Below are positions 35,835 to 36,971 of a stretch of 36,971 bases of DNA, piece by piece. The stretch is taken from the NCBI GenBank assembly GCA_900320085.1, contig ONRC01000022.1, forward strand, positions 1 through 36,971, written 5' to 3'. The number at the start of each line of letters is the position of its first letter. The stretch's first letter is position 1. The notes beneath the pieces were generated by a model that had not been told where the DNA came from, made no database searches, and saw nothing but the letters and a program-made list of their open reading frames with translations. The stretch is from an uncultured Eubacteriales bacterium (GTDB lineage Bacteria; Bacillota; Clostridia; Christensenellales; Aristaeellaceae). Position numbers and translations under genes: made by a program.

Positions 35835-35877
35835 ATCATAGCACGGGCGTTTGACCGTATGTCTACTTTCAGTTGAC
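35835..35877 (-). promoter_or_regulatory. Regulated promoter 3 (dyad) of the GrpE-like gene
   Basis: Minus strand -10 TATGAT (ATCATA at 35835-35840), 20 bp, then GTCTAC-TTTCA-GTTGAC (35861-35877), one mismatch. Only one base shorter than promoters 1 and 2. Confidence 0.6.
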
Positions 35878-35972
35878 CAATGGCTCGATCATGGAAAGAT
35901 AGAATAAAGCCTGAGCATTCCCACGGAATTCTCAGGCTCATAATTTGAAAAAAATATGGTTTTTCCCGTTCC

Positions 35973-36491
35973 TCAGGGGCAATCCCCCGCCGCCGCCACC
36001 AGAAAAAGATGGCCCTCCACGCCGTCAAAATGCAGGCGCGTGCAGCCCGCCGCGCCAAACATTTCCGTCAGCCGCGCCTTGGTGAGCAGGTGGATATGCT
36101 CCGGGTTGTTATCCGGTTTTGACGGCACGGTGACGACAACATATTGCTTCGCCATCCGCACCGCGGCGGCCACCGCTTTTTCCGCTTCCGGGATATGCTC
36201 CAGCACCTCCAGCAGGGTGACCACATCGAAGCTGTGATCGGGATAGGGCTGTTGGCATATATTCTTTTGCTCCGCGTGAAGCTGCCCCAAGCCGCCATCG
36301 ACCAATTCATTGAGAAAAGTCACCCGCTTTTCCAGCAGGTCCAGGGAGTTCATTTTTACCCAGGAAAATTCCTTCATGAACGGAATCAGAAATATTCTTG
36401 CCGTCGGATGGTATGCCATTCTGAGCGGCAATGAGAAAAAAAGACCCAGGATAGACCAAAGCACATGATACAAGTGATCCAGACTCTTCAC
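35973..36491 (-). CDS. Possible SAM-dependent methyltransferase, N-terminus abnormal
   Basis: The C-terminal 115 residues match class I methyltransferases of the UbiE/Methyltransf_11 type: DLLEKRVTFLNELVDG (strand 2 and its acidic Asp), then FDVVTLLEVLEHIPEAEKAV (motif II/post I), YVVVTVPSKPDNNPEHIHLLT and LTEMFGAAGCTRLHF. The essential glycine motif I (D.G.G.G), normally just before, is absent; instead the first 50 residues are hydrophobic and unlike the family. The start is a GTG at 36491 with AGGAG unusually close. It is either a degraded gene or a diverged enzyme. Confidence 0.55.
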   Translation of the reverse strand: MKSLDHLYHVLWSILGLFFSLPLRMAYHPTARIFLIPFMKEFSWVKMNSLDLLEKRVTFLNELVDGGLGQLHAEQKNICQQPYPDHSFDVVTLLEVLEHIPEAEKAVAAAVRMAKQYVVVTVPSKPDNNPEHIHLLTKARLTEMFGAAGCTRLHFDGVEGHLFLVAAAGDCP

Positions 36492-36533
36492 TTGCTCCTT
36501 TTGTACAAGGATTGCTGACCCTTTTCCCGCTGA

Positions 36534-36734
36534 TCAATTCCACGATCCATGCATCGGTTGGCGCAGCGACAGCAGCAGAGCCGGTTTGGGACACAAGAAG
36601 CGCTCTGGTGTCGCGGTACGTCCGCTGAGTTGCGACAGTGTTTGATGATAAGGCGCAGGAATGCCCGGCATCGCAGACTTGAAAATCTGTACGATGCGGG
36701 AAACGCGGGATTCTATTTCTGACTTGGTCGGCAT
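36534..36734 (-). CDS. Short uncharacterised reading frame
   Basis: A 66-residue frame begins MPTKSEIESRVSRIVQIFKS behind AAAGGAAG, ending SLRQPMHGSWN. No family is recognised. Proline-rich middle (PGIPAPYHQTLSQLSG). It precedes the methyltransferase-like frame by 43 bases on the same strand and might be the start of a broken gene with it. Confidence 0.35.
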   Translation of the reverse strand: MPTKSEIESRVSRIVQIFKSAMPGIPAPYHQTLSQLSGRTATPERFLCPKPALLLSLRQPMHGSWN

Positions 36735-36872
36735 GTGCGATCAGCTTCCTTTGCAGAGAAGGATTTGAGTTTAATATATCATAGGATAAAGGGAGCGGCA
36801 ACAGACGTAAAAGAAAAACACTGTATCTACTGTTATCAGTCATGTTGTGAAGGGTGAAAAGCAAAGACGAAG

Positions 36873-36928
36873 CAGGGGGCTTATTCAGCCCCCTGTACCC
36901 CTGAACCAGGAGATTTCATCTCCTGGAC
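36873..36928. repeat. Tandem pair of hairpins at the window end
   Basis: CAGGGGGCT-TATTC-AGCCCCCTG is followed by CCAGGAGAT-TTC-ATCTCCTGG, with CTGTACCCCTGAA between. Neither has a T tract. The GC-rich stems resemble REP/BIME-type interspersed hairpins. Rest of 36735-36971 shows no gene. Confidence 0.65.
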
Positions 36929-36971
36929 CTCCATAGCGGAAACAGCATAGCTTGAGAAAAATGCTTGATTC

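Noticed and set aside
36307..36864. 185-codon minus-strand frame crossing the methyltransferase start
   Set aside because: No family features, poor start context, and it overlaps two better-supported frames.

Overview
The window (about 57% G+C by eye) looks like the chromosome of a Gram-positive anaerobe of the Clostridia, probably a gut-associated lineage. The evidence is the order ruvC-ruvA-ruvB-queA, the block mrnC-thyX-rlmB-sigH typical of Bacillota, strong AGGAGG-type ribosome sites, near-consensus TTGACA-17-TATAAT promoters, BspA-like LRR_5 proteins and a large LacZ. The species cannot be named from the sequence alone.

Positions 1-20410 are mostly housekeeping: the end of rpmI and rplT; an acetyltransferase; the ruvCAB Holliday-junction operon continuing into an acetyltransferase, queA and a small acidic protein; a structured non-coding RNA in front of a zinc-ribbon gene; a glycerophosphodiester phosphodiesterase; a MITE-like inverted repeat; lacZ; a leftward block (CapA-like protein, phosphodiester glycosidase-like protein, Lgt-like protein, P-loop kinase); an RluA pseudouridine synthase; an AraC regulator with mrnC, thyX and rlmB; sigH; and a tRNA-Pro(GGG) with its own promoter and terminator.

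Positions 20410-22230 are a scar. The C-terminal end of a tyrosine recombinase, facing the tRNA, is joined to a MATE transporter lacking its N-terminus. The C-terminal end of an XRE repressor follows.

Positions 22236-35877 hold the most interesting part, almost all leftward: an Hsp70-like ATPase with a hydrophobic hairpin in place of the substrate domain, a one-TM partner, an LRR receptor-like Ser/Thr kinase (zinc ribbon, kinase, TM, LRR_5), a cytosolic LRR_5 protein made of 20 near-identical repeats, a diverged pair of paralogues of unknown function, a DUF697-like membrane protein with a 69-residue TM partner, a protein with a duplicated HTH-like module, and a two-TM protein with a GrpE-like C-terminus. 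Three of the transcription units (Hsp70-like, DUF697-like, GrpE-like) share a promoter architecture: a GTCTAC-N5-GTAGAC dyad 20-21 bp upstream of a TATGCT/TATGAT -10 box, with no good -35 box. This looks like one activator-controlled regulon. I infer a membrane-linked chaperone/kinase sensory system that I cannot match to a described one.

The window ends in a possibly degraded methyltransferase and a pair of hairpins. Several intergenic spacers also carry an unusual class of word-repeat inverted repeats.
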